Source: Brassica napus (Eukaryota; Streptophyta; Magnoliopsida; Brassicales; Brassicaceae). From it: a stretch of DNA of 64,000 nt. The number at the start of each line of letters is the position of its first letter. The stretch's first letter is position 1. The notes under the pieces are model-generated. The model saw only the letters and a program-made list of their open reading frames with translations. It ran no database searches and was not told the DNA's origin. A program made the translations under genes and the position numbers. This document shows, one piece after another, positions 47,257-59,607 of this stretch. The stretch covers positions 8,287,065 through 8,351,064 of the forward strand of contig NC_063452.1 of assembly GCF_020379485.1 (NCBI RefSeq). Reading direction: 5' to 3'.

Positions 47257-47885
47257 GCACAAGACTATTTGGTTCAAGGAACATATTCCACGTAATCCGT
47301 TTATATCATGGCTGGCTTTGCGGAGAAGACTGCCAACCAAGGATCGCTTGAGGCGTTGGGGGTTAAATGTCTCAGGAACGTGCGTCCTTTGTAATCTGGA
47401 AATAGAGACTCACCATCATCTCTTCTTTGAGTGCTCTTTCTCTCGCTTGATATGGGAGCCTTTTGCTGCTGAAGTTTGGATTTCTCCTCCGGCTGATCTA
47501 CACTCTGTTGCAGCCTGGATCAATCAACCTCGCGTCAACGCAGATGCGCATGCTACTCCAGTCATCAAGCTCTACTTTCAGTCAGCCATCCACCTGTTGT
47601 GGAAAGAGTGTAATGCTCGTGTGTTCACAGCTGTCTCTTCACCTTCATCAATCATCCTTGCCTCTCTCGACCGTATGATGCGTGACCATCTCCTCTCTTA
47701 CCCGGCAAGTTCTTCTTTCTCCTCTTCTCTACTTCTTTTTATCTTTCTCGTATAAGACCTCCTTAAGGCTTTTTTTTACTTTGAGTTGTTGTTGGTTGTT
47801 TTTGTTTCGTTGCTATAATAAGTTGTATAAAAACAACAGTGTAACCTTTCAGAAAATGATAATCTTAACATCTTACCAAAAAAAA
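47257..47885 (+). mobile_element. 5'-truncated L1-type LINE with zf-RVT domain
   Basis: Only the C-terminal reverse-transcriptase zinc-binding region survives: IPRNPFISWLALRRRLPTKD, CVLC, then THHHLFFEC, ending in a stop at 47755. A 3' tail follows, and poly-A at about 47878-47887. It is flanked by an exact 14-bp target duplication AACAACAAATATTG (47243-47256 and 47886-47899). This is the classic product of target-primed reverse transcription with 5' truncation. It encodes no functional protein. Confidence 0.9.
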
Positions 47886-48409
47886 AACAACAAATATTGA
47901 CTTATTTATGTAAATATATATTTTATTTTAAATCATTATAGTGGACGAAGAAAGCACCATAATTTGTACAACAAATTTTCTTAGATTCACTTCATCATAC
48001 TCACCATTTTAATTACATAATTTTACATGAGCTTCTTCACCCTCCCCGGTTATTTTCTCTTTGTTTATAACTACAATATAAAGTTATAAACTATATATAT
48101 TATAAATTAATAATTTATTTACCCTTGAAATCTAACGATTAAAAATAGAACATAATTCAATATAGATATATGATTCTATTAATAAATTAGCAGTTACAAA
48201 TTTGAAATTTCTAGAAAAATCAAAAGTCGTGTGTTAGTTAATTATTTTCTAAATGACATCTATTTCTAATTCTTTTTGGATGAGAATATTTTGGCTGAGG
48301 TGGATAGTCCCAAAAGCCTTGAATTTAGTCCATTTTATATAGTAGGATTATTCTCATATTGTACCAACACTTTACGAGCCAACTGCTGATTATTCTCTCT
48401 GGCCTTTTA
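47886..48409. other. AT-rich spacer, no gene seen
   Basis: Nothing recognisable apart from the right LINE target duplication and the TTA (48407-48409) of the next MITE. Confidence 0.5.
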
Positions 48410-48666
48410 GAGCATCAAACGGTGCCTCTTAAAGTTGGCCCTTCCAAAAAAAAATAATTTTAAATCATGCGGATCCCACCATTATTTAAAACATGTCTCT
48501 TCTACGTTTCAAGAGGTGAGTTTGTGAGGGTTTTGCCACTTTTCGCGGACTCCACTGACACGTGGCGATCCGCGATTGGTCTATTTATAATTTTTTTTTT
48601 TTAAATTGGACAGAAAAAAAAAAAATTAGAACCCACGCTCCCTCCCCTTGCGTTAATGCTGTGCTC
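48410..48666. mobile_element. PIF/Harbinger-like MITE with TTA duplication
   Basis: The termini are GAGCATC and a GCTC end, flanked by TTA (48407-48409 and 48667-48669). The internal block GGACTCCACTGACACGTGGC is the reverse complement of one in the MITE at 11911-12173, so the two are members of one family in opposite orientation. Confidence 0.7.
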
Positions 48667-49222
48667 TTAGACTTGGTGGCCTCTGCGCTTATAGTGGTAT
48701 AAACTGGTGGATGGTACTCCTCATATGTACAATGTTATTTTCTGTCAAATTTCGTATAATCTCTCTATCTATTATCATTACGTTATAATCAAATTGTTAT
48801 TTTCATTACGTAAATTTAAATTAATAATAATAAATTGATTTTTGCCATTTGATATTATAAAAACTCTTTTATAGTACTGTTTAAGAGATTAAAATAGTTG
48901 GAGTGAAGTTGTTCAAAAAAAAAAAGGTTTGGAGTGAAGAAGTCTTCAGCAGCACAATTAATAAGAGCTTCAAAAAATTCATTTATATTATATCCCATCT
49001 CTACACTTTTAACAGAACAACACCACTTTCACTAGATATCTTTATTCAAGTAAACAATACAAAAGTTTAACAGAGATGCGGTGATTAGCACAACAACAAA
49101 AATAATTACGAAAAAATACTACAAGCAAGTGGCTAAATATGAAGAGAATTGGTGTTAAACATATAGCTTATAAGAACAAAAGATTGCGTACCTATTATTA
49201 TAAACGTATAGTTTCAGTATTA
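48667..49222. other. FBL10 3' flank
   Basis: Spacer and presumed 3' UTR of FBL10. No further gene seen. Confidence 0.5.
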
Positions 49223-51549
49223 TCAGTCTTCTTCTTCTTCTTCACTTCCTTCATCATCACTCTCCTCTTCTGCATCCTCCATCTCAACATCACCTTCATC
49301 TCCAAGAATCCACTGTTCAAGCTCATCTTCCTCTGCTTCCATGTGTTGTTGTATATCAGCAGAGTCCCAGTCGTCTTCCCCATCAATTCCAAGCTCTTCT
49401 CCGCGGCAAGAGACCTTCAAATGCGGTCGTCTCCTCGCCAAAGCATCTACAATATCTCTGTTCACACTCCCAGTGATCCCTAACCATTTGAGCCTCGGGA
49501 AGAACGGTTTCTTCAGCCATTTGAACGAGAGCTGAGTTATGCCGCCACAGTCGTAAAGATCCAACAAACCCAAGCTGCTCCCAGGACACTCGTCTTCGTA
49601 CACCCGTGTAGACGCAAGAGCCATGACCGAGGGATCGCCTATGAGTCTGCATTCTCTCAGCTGGAGCTTCGTGATCGGAGCTCCGGATTTCGCTAGAGCG
49701 AAAACGGCAGCATCTGTCAGGTTAGGAAGATTGGACACGTCGAGCTCGCGGAGCGCTAGTTTCGAGGGTCCATCAAACAGAGTAGTCATGAATTTGTCAG
49801 TTAAGTTTCTGCAGCCTCTGACGGATAGCGACACTAGAGAATCCCAAACTCCTTCTCTAAGGTAAGAAAGCCCCGTGTCACTCACATCAGTGCCATCAAG
49901 AAGCAAAACCTTCAGTTTCCGTAGATGCGAGATGGCTTGCAAGGCTTCATCCCTTATGTTTCTGCACCCTCTCAAATCAAGATTCTCCAGCTTCAGATTC
50001 CACACCAGCTTCTGAACCGCGTGATCCGTCAGAAGATGGCACCTCCTCAGGCTAACGTGGCTGAGCGAGAGAGCGGTCGCTAAGACGTCGTGGAAAACAA
50101 GATCGGTCAGTTTAGGTCCGTGGTATACGCTGAACTTGGAGAGGCTAGCGCAAGAGTGGAGGATGGTCTTGAAACCAGCGTCCGTCACCCGACAGAACCC
50201 GCCGAGACAAATGCTCTCCATCCCCAAGCATTTGCCAGCAAGAAACAGCATCCCTTGGTCGCTAACTCGACGGAAGTAAGCAGAGTGAAACTCCTGGCTG
50301 CGGATCAGAGAGAGGCGCTTCAGCTTGCCGTTCCGGTTGATCTCCTGGAGCCCGAAGTCCGTGAGGTCTGACAGTTGCCTCGGATCCTCGAGAGGCGCGT
50401 CTCTCAGGTCCAGATCAATCAACGACGTGAGAGAATTAGATATTGCCTTAACCACAGCATCGGTGATACAATCAACAGAGAGGCGCAGCTGCTGGACGTT
50501 TCGGAGCGCGCGGACGCTGTCTTGCCCAGTTGATGTGAGTAGCTGAGTCATCATCCTTGAGGAGATGTGTCCAAGCTCAAGATGGGTGAGTTTATCAGAG
50601 GCCAATCCGAAAATGCGGCCGTCATCAGGACGCAAGTATAATGAGAGGTCAAACATGAGTGCTAAGACCTGCCAAGACAACATATATGGTATGGCCCCAT
50701 GATTCCATTACACAACGCTAGAGATATAATTAACTTCAAGAAACATTCTTTATAAGTGGTTGTGACGGATGTGAGAAGAAACAGATTAACAGAAAGGATA
50801 AACAATAAAGAAAGACACGTGGTTCACCAATAGGCTACTTCCACGGAGCAAAGAGAGAGAAAGACATTATTACAAACCTCTAAATGAGAGCAACCGTTCA
50901 GCAAATCTTCTAGAGCACCACGAGTAACGGTTCGACCAACTTTCTCTGCTACAGAGCCCAAACAGAGGAGCCTAGCAAGCAAGGATGACCAATTCGTCAG
51001 AAGAATGGGAAGATTTTTGATAAAGAAGATGCATCAATAAACAACACACACACACAGACCTTAGATCCTTGCATTTCCTTCCGATCTCAGAGATGAGATC
51101 TCCACTGAAATCGCGGCAGTTGTGAAGAGAGATCTCCCTAAGGGAAGGACGTGCCAGCACGTCAATGGCTGAGTTCCCAAGGCGTCCACAGTCAAGCTTA
51201 AGGCTAGAGAGTTGCTGATTCGGAAACAACAACGGTCTAACCGTTTCCATTGACAGTGAAACATTCTATAAAAATAAAATTCTAAAAGTCAATTTAACAT
51301 AATCTTTACTCATACGATGAAAAGCAATCATAAAGGAGGGAGAGGGGGACTCACGAAGAGGTGGAAGTTGGGAGTGAAAGTGAGGACACGAGAGACGCAG
51401 CTTTTGAGCGTTTTGCAAGTGGAGGCCAACGAGCAGAGAGAGGCCACGTCGAGCTTCGTCATGATTGTCTCCAGGAGAGCCGCTGGTAACATATCGAGGC
51501 TTCTCTCTTCATCGAAACCGTCAACATCGAGGACGGCGGTGGTAGCCAT
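49223..51549 (-). CDS. FBL10: F-box/LRR protein (FBL10 orthologue), 4 exons
   Basis: Substrate-recognition subunit of an SCF ubiquitin ligase. Exons (minus): 51549-51355, 51265-51060, 50971-50878 and 50668-49223. They total 1941 nt, an open frame of 646 residues. The start ATG at 51549 is chosen because the F-box (LDMLPAALLETIMTKLDVAS, residues about 18-60) follows at the usual distance; an upstream in-frame ATG at 51651 would only add a Glu/Arg-rich leader. The rest is cysteine-containing leucine-rich repeats with the pattern L-x-x-L-x-L-x-x-C (for example LSVRGCRNLTD, LDLYDCGGITQ). The C-terminal 40 residues are highly acidic (EEESDDEGSEEEEED). It matches AT2G17020. Substrate unknown. Confidence 0.94.
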
Positions 51550-52440
51550 CAACGGCGTCTCTCTTCTCTTCTTGGCGGAAACAGTGGAGATCTCTCTCTC
51601 TCTCTCTCTCTGGAGTTTTTGTGTTCGATCTGATCCCAAAACCGGATCCACTTAACAAGGAAATCAAACATATTGATTCCACCCGGAACGGCAGCGTTTT
51701 ATGAGAAGAGAACGAACCTTCCTAAAACTCTTCCAATCCATGTGGGCATGGCGGTCTAATTCCACCCGTAAAAGGCCGGGTCGGGTCCGATCGGATCGTT
51801 TACTTTTTAGTTGTCTATAAACTGCTTTAACTTTGCATCTTGTAGCTGTGGAAACTCTTTGGTACTATTCTTATACTATTCCCTGAACACACATTGGATT
51901 TCTCGTCAGTTTGCTTTATCTTTTTATCTTACGACCATTTTCATGTTAGGCTTTGCTAAATGATGCTCAAATGTCTGCTTATTGCTAATATTTATGAAAA
52001 CAGTTACCGTCTCAGCGTGATGAAAATCATCCGCGAGAAATATTATTCCTATGATTTTAGGGTTTAAGAAATATTATTCCTTTGTATTGGTTTACCCATG
52101 GATTTTCAATTATATAAAATTATTAGGGGTGGCCCGTAGGCCGGGCGGAAAGTTTACATTAAAATTATTTTATATTAAAATATATTTAATTTTATAAAAC
52201 ATTTGAAAAATACTTTAAACTGAATATAATAAATATATTTTTCTAATTAAATATTATATATTATTTTGTTAACATTTGAACTTTTTAATTTATAATCATA
52301 ACGTGTTTGGATTTTTATTTGTTATCAACTATATTTTCATAATTCATTTCAGTTATCATCACTGGAGCTCCCACTTTTAGATATTGTATAAACTACATAT
52401 TTTTTAGTGGAGAGTTAATTAGTTTGTTTATTGATATTTA
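51550..52440. other. FBL10 upstream region with possible Helitron end
   Basis: 51550-51660 is the FBL10 leader, with a (CT)n run at about 51588-51612. Near 52123 TTAGGGGTGGCCCGTAGGCC reads on the minus strand as a GC-rich hairpin followed by CTAA and T, a possible degenerate Helitron 3' terminus. No gene otherwise. Confidence 0.35.
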
Positions 52441-52449
52441 GCCTAATTT

Positions 52450-52965
52450 CTTATTTGTCCGGTCAAGAAAGAGTGCCAAAGTATCGTTGCTACCGAGCTG
52501 GATCAGTATCAAAAGGGTGTGTCATATATGCAAAGAGAGGTGGTGGTCAAGCTTGGATGCCACCGTGAATCCTCAGTGAATATGGAGAATCTGCAACGCT
52601 TGTTAAGGTTTCAACAGTCAGATGAGCCGGTTTTAGTTACAGTTTGTGAGCTAGTGGAAAGTGATAAATCTAATCATTTGTAAACCGCAGGAGTTAGGTA
52701 AACTAACGGTGTTTATTTATTCAAATATTCTCTTAGTGTTACAATACAAACGAATCTTTGTTTTGTCCTTTACGTCTCATGAGGAAATGCCTATGCTAGT
52801 GTACATCATGGTGAAGTATGCAGCGATTGCATGTGGAGACGCTGAAGTATTTATAAAGATTGCGCAGTGACTTACAAAGAGAAGATATGGGATCATGTTG
52901 CTGGAGTTGTGATTGTAGAAGAAGCTGGTGGTGTAGAGAGTGATACAGGCGTGAGAAAGTTATAT
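52450..52965 (+). pseudogene. SAL1-type 3'(2'),5'-bisphosphate nucleotidase pseudogene
   Basis: The C-terminal half of a plant SAL1/FIERY1-family phosphatase, which acts on PAP/PAPS and inositol phosphates, is readable over three frames. Segments: KGCVIYAKRGGGQAWM (about 52512), DEPVLVTVCELVESD (about 52621), MVKYAAIACGDAEVFIKIAQ (about 52809) and IWDHVAGVVIVEEAGG (about 52888). In-frame stops and frameshifts lie between them. The region between about 52680 and 52770 looks like a retained intron, so this is a decayed genomic copy rather than a clean retrocopy. The N-terminal metal-binding motifs are absent. Confidence 0.75.
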
Positions 52966-53678
52966 TTCACAAAAGGAGCTTATTTGGAAAGTGGAACGTC
53001 TTGACGGAGAAATCATAGCATATCTTTAAAATACAATATTTATCAAAAATCTTAAAGTACATTAATTTTATTCCGAAAGAATGATTGTGGAAATCGTAGG
53101 AAATGGTTAAATTGCCATGGAAATTGTGATTAATAATTAAAAAAATTAGTTTGCTTTCTGGTTGCTTATTTCTCAGCATATGATTCATGTGAATTGTCTT
53201 CTTTAAGTGGGAGATTCATAATAATGTTTAAACATCTTGTAGTTATTTACAACCAGATCATATAGTCTCTTAGTATAAAATTCTAAACTAATACTGACCA
53301 AGAGTTAATTAAAGAAAATCAGTTTATCTCATGTTTGTTAAAAATCACATAAGCAAGCACTTTCTTGATTCAGTTTTACTATGCTTCTTTTGGAAAAAAC
53401 AAAAAACAAAAAAAACAAAGCCTCTTCAATCGTTGGTAAGTATAGTTGCGAATTTTAATTTCCAAGTGAAGATATGAATTTTTCAATACGAAGATGAGGT
53501 GAACTTTTTAACCATATTTTCTTGATGGGTACGAAAATGTTTTAAACAGCCAAATTCAAAACACCGACACAAAAGACATGAACTGGAACATATTGATGCT
53601 ACAAATTTTTGGAATTAAATAAAAAAAAGAATTAGAGTAACTGTGAAAATATAAAACAATATCATGGACTCCCAGGCT
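52966..53678. other. AT-rich spacer, no gene seen
   Basis: No gene-like ORF or recognisable repeat. Confidence 0.5.
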
Positions 53679-55100
53679 CTAAAGTTCAACCATGGTGTGC
53701 CTTCTTTGCAGAGTGTCCAACCTGGGGAGTGAACTCAGTACATATGGATTCAGCTCCGACAGTGGTATTGACTCAATCTTCTTAACACCTCCATGTTGAC
53801 GAACCGTAGTCAGTCCGGCATCAGCCTGAGTAAAGTAAAGCGTAAGGTGAGTGAAAAGTTTCAAATTGACAAAACTACTCTATCTCTTAATTAGCCAAAC
53901 AACATATATGAGAGTAGTTGGACAGACCTTTAAAGCGGATGGTAGTATTAATACCCTCAGTTTTATGTGCATCTTCATTGTATGTCGTTTGAATTTTGTC
54001 TAGTCAGTAATCGGTACATCAAGCCTCTACAATCAAACAAAATACCAACAAACTAAGCATATTTTAGAAGGCTAAGCCATTCATCTATTAGTGAAAATTT
54101 GATTTAAATATTGATTGCAGAGTATAAACCCAATAGTACCTTCAAGGGAGCAAAATGGTCTAGCTCCAGAAGCAGAGCCAGCAGTTGCACTATCTTGCGA
54201 CATAGCAGCACTCCTCGTCCAACGAACAAAGCTGCAAGAAAATTTGCAAAAATAAAGCTTTCATATTTACATGCAAAAGAGAAACTTAATTCTCTCTACT
54301 GAACTCTTATCAAACGGATAATAACATCAAATACACCTAGAAACTCTAACGTATTCCCAAAAAAAAACAATCAGGGAACACGATTTCATTTCTCTCTCGA
54401 CTCATTCAACCACAAGAGTAAGAACATAATCTGAAAGCATATCAAACCCCAATTATTGAAAATCCCTTCTATGCAAACCATTACCTCCTGTGACGTCCGT
54501 ACAGATTGTGAGTGGCTAGAACCTGGAAGTGTCGCAGAAAAAACATGAGAGGCAATGGTAGATATGTATTTGAATTTTGACAGTCAAAAGCTTTGGTTGC
54601 TCCTTGTTACATCACACAGACTTAGGTCAGAGAGCCTGCCTTCCTTCAGGATGTTTCTGAAAGTATGAGCCGATGAAAATTGATTGAGGCATGGATGAAA
54701 ACAGACTGCAACCCACTTGAACATAACGCGTAATCAGTTTAGTTCGTAAGGATGCATGTTATTAAAGCGAAATCAAGACCAAGAGTTGTTACCTTCTCAT
54801 CGACCAGTACCACATCAACGGCCGCAACTCTCCACCTTTCTTAAAGTTTCGAGCTTCCCAGAAACAAAGAAGCCTCGTGATAACACTCTAACTGCAGCGG
54901 CCAGCCTTTAGCTCAGAGAAGTGGGGCCGTCGAGTTGCCATTGTCGTGGATAAGATAAAACAATTAAGGGTTTTCTGATTTAGAAGGTAAAGATTGTCCA
55001 AGAGCGATGATGAAAATGTTGTTAATAAGCAATGAATCAGACGTAGTGGGGATTGATGATTGAATGCCATAACTACAACCGTTTTGCAAAAGGAACTTTG
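53679..55100 (-). pseudogene. Unidentified, possibly decayed multi-exon gene
   Basis: Several exon-like pieces with plausible splice edges lie on the minus strand: about 55067-54790 (frames with MAFNHQSPLRLIHC and, after a shift, AAVRVLSRGFFVSGKLETL), about 54530-54487 (ATHNLYGRHRR), about 54232-54130 (FVRWTRSAAMSQDSATAGSA), 53978-53929 (MKMHIKLRVLILPSALK) and 53826-53679 (ADAGLTTVRQHGG to a stop). The basic, serine-rich N-terminal pieces look like an organelle presequence. I cannot name the protein or make one continuous frame. It could equally be a chance assembly. Confidence 0.25.
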
Positions 55101-55384
55101 TGGGGGGGGAGGTGAAGGGAAACGCAGAATCGAGAAGGGGAAGGGAATCAAATCAAATATAAGACACGTATGAATACCAGACTAATAGCCCTGAAAACTA
55201 CAAATAAGAGCCCAAATAGCATCCAGTCTGCGTGAAAACGAAGTACATTTGTTGATAGACACAAAATTTGTCACATCAAGTGTACTTACCTAATTTCTAA
55301 CTTTTTAATGGTTTTTTAGCTAATTGACTCAAATTATTATCTTTCACCATTTTTAATAAATTTAATACTCATCATTTGCTTGAC

Positions 55385-55530
55385 AATAAGTTTTTTCAGC
55401 CAGAAACACAAAAACGAGTTCTTCTGTCAAAACCACAAAAACAAGTTTTCATGCCAAAAACTGGAAAACGAGTTTTCTCGCCAAAAATAAGTTTCTGCCA
55501 AAACCGGTAAAAACTATTTTCCCGCCAAAG
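55385..55530. repeat. Second copy of the GAGTTTTCCCGCCAAAACCG minisatellite
   Basis: Four to five diverged units (ACAAAAACGAGTTCTTCTGT, AAAACAAGTTTTCATGCC, AAACGAGTTTTCTCGCC, CTATTTTCCCGCC). This is the same unit as at 19197-19680, 36 kb away. Confidence 0.7.
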
Positions 55531-56290
55531 TCGTCTGGAAGACTTCCTGGAAGTCGTCTAGCGCATTATATTTTAGACGACTACCAGGTAAGTCGTCCAA
55601 GACATCTTCCAGATCTGAAAAACCTGCATATCCAAATCCAGATCTGAAAAACCTGCATATCCAAAAACGTTTAAATGGCTTAAAAACAGATAAAATAAGT
55701 GGAAGATTAGATAAATCTACTTTTATAGAACACACAAAAATACATATCTAAAATTGATAGATCTACCTTTAAATGAGTGGAAGATGAGAACCATGTGATG
55801 AAAAACCTGCAAAAACAAGATAAATTAGTGAGAAAGACATGAGACAAAAACTCTAAATTGATATAAAGCTTAGTGTTTAGAGAGAGGTTGAAGAGTTTTA
55901 GAATGATGAACATTACATTTTTGTTGCAGCCATTTCAGAGAAGAAGAGAGAATGTGTAAATTTTTCTTTATATAGGGAGACAAAAAATCCAATTAGGTTA
56001 AATATTTTTGATTCAGACGACTTCCTAGACGACTTACTTGTAAGTCACCCAGGAGACTTTAATATTTTTAGCGGGAAACTAAAATATTTTTATCGGGAAA
56101 CTAAAATAAAAGACTTCTCAGACGACTTACAAGTAAGTCGTCTGGTTTAAATTATTTAAGCGGAAAAATAATTTTTAAAAAAAATTTAGGCGGAAATATT
56201 TGGACGACTTACATGTAAGTCGTCTGGTTTAAATTATTCACCAGACGACTTACAAGTTAGTCGTCTAGACCCTAGACATAACCCCTAAAC
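55530..56290. repeat. Palindromic AAGTCGTCTGG / GACGACTTAC repeat region
   Basis: Many short arms of GACGACTTACAAGTAAGTCG and GTCGTCTGG, in both orientations, capable of local hairpins (about 55535-55610, 56015-56060, 56105-56150, 56195-56270), and single copies to about 56700. This repeat is well known by appearance in Brassica genomes. It probably belongs to a non-autonomous transposon whose ends I could not define. Short ORFs here are not genes. Confidence 0.6.
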
Positions 56291-57724
56291 TTAATTAACT
56301 AATTAAACACTTCATAAAATCAAATTAAACTTCAAAAATATTTACTATACACAAAAATAAACACTTATGGTAAAAATTTAATTTTTCAAAAAAACATTCA
56401 AGCTTTCCAAAATCTAATCTTAAGAATACATACAATACTACAACATATGTTGTCAAACCATAAAACCAAAGAATATCATGATTACCTACTTTCACTCATC
56501 TATACTGAAAACTATTCAATTTTATTATATTTTAATTTACCTTACTTAAAAATGTTTATAATTACATGATTTTAATTTTTTATTTGTCAAAATATTTTTT
56601 TAAAAATTTATAAATTATTTTTAAGATCAACTACACTAAGTCGTCTTGACTACTTCCAACATCTCAGACGACTCAGACGATTTACTGAAGCTATATTCGT
56701 AGAAATGACTTATGTTTTTTTGTTTGGTCACAAGGAGCTGGCTGTAATTTCACAAGGCTTTTAGATTAGTTTTACATTTGATTCAAGTTTGAATATACTT
56801 TTGCAATCAAAGTCAAGTTTTGAGTTATATTTTGTAAATCCCCTTAAATATTTTTATTATTTTAAATATTTTCGAACACGTTTGAATTAAAAACCCAGAT
56901 CTAATCAAAAACATTTTTGGTTCTTTAAACAACATATGAACTGATTGAGTTCACAACATATCTGATCCATAATTAGAAAACACGTGACTGATATAAAAAA
57001 ATTCTAGGACCAAAATATCTAATACCCAAAGTATTCGATCCAAACCCAATCCGAGATCAGAATGTCCCCCAATCCAGTTTATCAGTCACTTATGTTAAAA
57101 AAAATCCTCCTTACAGTTTACACTTTACACAAGTTTGTTTTTACTTTTGATGTACTATATGATAGGGACTTCTTAGGACCTTCATATTTGTCTGTTCTTT
57201 GTCGGCATTTCTAAGATTTTTCTGCAGTTTCCGAGAAACCTTTATATGCTAACATACATTCCTCAAGCCGCACTACTCGCTGCTCACGACTATTTATTGT
57301 GGTTTGTTCTTATATTAAGGTTGGATAAATATTTTTTATTTCTGAAGTCAACCTTCATCTTCATTTACTAAAGAAATTTACGTACATTTACTGAAACATG
57401 CATAGTAAATAAACTAAATCCAATTTTGTAGCAAGGTGTTTGACAGTTGAGACTTTGATGAAGAACTTTTCAAGTTATCTATTCTTCCATTTTTCTTTCT
57501 GCTTTTCTTTTGTTTTAGATACTTAGCAAAATTTCTTGACCATATAGCTATAAGTTCTCCAGAAGATGAAATATTTAAAGCAATCCCAAATTCATCGCAT
57601 TTCTTTTTCCTTTTGTCTTCATATGACTTGTTCAAAACTTGAAATATTCTGGATAACCAAACCGGAATAGAATAACCAACAAACAAATAGGTCTATGGAA
57701 AACTCCAATACTTATGTCTTGTAA
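56291..57724. other. AT-rich spacer, no confident gene
   Basis: Contains a last GTCGTC cluster near 56640-56700 and a 90-residue minus-strand frame (57414-57686) rich in Lys/Ser with no recognisable domain. I see no reason to call it a gene. Confidence 0.4.
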
Positions 57725-59560
57725 TCCCTTATATACTAAATCGCAAGTCGCGTAGCCAATCAGAAATTGCCACGAGAAAATTTTTAACAAAAATAAAAAC
57801 AAAAAAATGCAAGCTATAGGAATTTTGTTTTCTCATATCCTATTTTTATGCAATTTCAAGTCTCCACGTTTTAGTTAACTTCTTTTTCATAGTTTTCATC
57901 CTTTTGCCAAAAAAAAAAAAAAATCCGTCCCCACGTTTTAGTTAACTTCTTCGTTGTCAAACCGTTTCTCCTCTGTATAATATGCAATTGTACTGTTTTA
58001 TCTATCACCAGAAATCAACTTCATCATATTTGTCTCAAAACTAAGGATCTCGGGAATTGGCCAGTGTACAATAGTTGGTGGTGCGAAGAGTTCATATAAT
58101 AATTGTTTAGCAAATGAATAAGCGATAAAGTTATGTCTCAGCTCCAGTAAAAAAAAAGGTTTGTCTCAGCATTCAATTATCTTTCTTCGAAGTTCTGTCT
58201 CAGCTTTCAGTAAAAAAAAAAGGTTATGTCTCAACATTTAATTATCTACCTTCGAGCAGTTTTAAATTTCTTTTTGTTTTTTCGTAGAAAATTCTGTTTT
58301 TTTTTACTAAACTTGAAAAAGAAAGCCTATAGAACATATCATGTTCAAGTAAAGTCGTTTGTAGAGGAAATTTATTACCAAAATCTTTATTTGGCGAGTT
58401 TCTTCCTTAAACCTTTGGTTCGACTGAAACATAAATCTCATATTAAAACCGAAGAAGACTGAAATAAGATTTCAGACTTACAAATAGATAAAATATTATG
58501 TGTTGTTGGAACATGTCATACTATATAAACATAAAAATGCTTCCAAAAATATATCCATATATCTATTTCAAAATAATATCAGAAATGTTGTTTTCCATTT
58601 TTAACAATTTTTTCTGAATGTAACCACTCTGTAATCCATATTTATAAAATATATATAATTGAAATAATAATTTATTTGTGAAAGTTGTAGAATTAGAATT
58701 TTGTTATCAAATAATTTTAAATACATTTACCTTGACCCGGAGTAATATTAATTATTTATTTTCATTATAATTAATTTCTAAAATGAATTTCACAATCCCT
58801 AATTTTTAATACTGCAACAACTTAAATCCCTATTTTTTCTTATCCCTAATTTCATGGCTCTATTTCAAAATGTTACATCTTTTATATAATTTTCAATTAA
58901 CTATTTTTATTCTATCCCTGCCTTTCTTTTCTCTTATTGTTAGAAGTTTCATCTCTTCATCATTTTTTGGGTTTGAGTAAAGAAACAAAAAATTGATGTA
59001 GCTTTATGATTACTTTTATTTAAGTTGTATGATTATATTTGTATGATTCAGCTTGAAGTTGTTTTAATGGATCCTGCAAAGGAAGGAATAGGGACAAGAG
59101 GCTGCACAAATAGATACCATACCCTGGAAAGAATAAAGTAAATACTTTTATCTAAGTTAACCATGGAAAGTTGCAATACTATTGAGTTTTTTTTGGGTGA
59201 ATATTTGGTTTATCATGGATATATGGCAAAAGAAAAGCTAGCAAATCCTGCTATTAAAGAACGTGAGATGGCATATCAGCGGTTCTGTGTGGACGAGATT
59301 AAAGTGATATTCTAATAAATATAAGTACTTAGCTTATTATCATTATAAATTTTTATAATTTCCTAGATACATTTTACACAGTTTATGACTTTATGCAAAT
59401 ATAAATTAACATCATCTCTTGAAACCTAGGAATAGTGGAAGAAAATTTAAGTGGTGTTGGTACATTTTATCCCAAAAATGTAATTTTAGTAGGTGTTAAA
59501 CTTAATATCATATAAAATTAAGGATTTTTCCTCGTACGTAGTACGGGGCCAGAACACTAG
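57725..59560 (+). mobile_element. Non-autonomous Helitron, about 1.8 kb
   Basis: The 5' end is TCCCTTATATACTAAATCGC after an A (57724), with the GCAAGTCGCGTAGCCAATCA block typical of Brassicaceae Helitrons. The 3' end has a hairpin-forming CCTCGTACGTAGTACGGGG, then a 9-base tail and CTAG (59557-59560) before T. No Rep/helicase ORF. A direct duplication of about 90 bp (GTCTCAGC/ATTCAATTATCT) lies at about 58135-58255. Confidence 0.65.
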
Positions 59561-59607
59561 TTAATACTTTAAAACGTAATATCATTTTATATTACCTTAA
59601 AATAATA

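Noticed and set aside
51547..51651. Upstream ATG for FBL10 at 51651
   Set aside because: The extra residues are encoded by a CT microsatellite-rich leader; the ATG at 51549 gives a normal F-box N-terminus.
57414..57686. 90-residue minus-strand ORF
   Set aside because: AT-rich context, Lys/Ser-rich, no domain or promoter signal.
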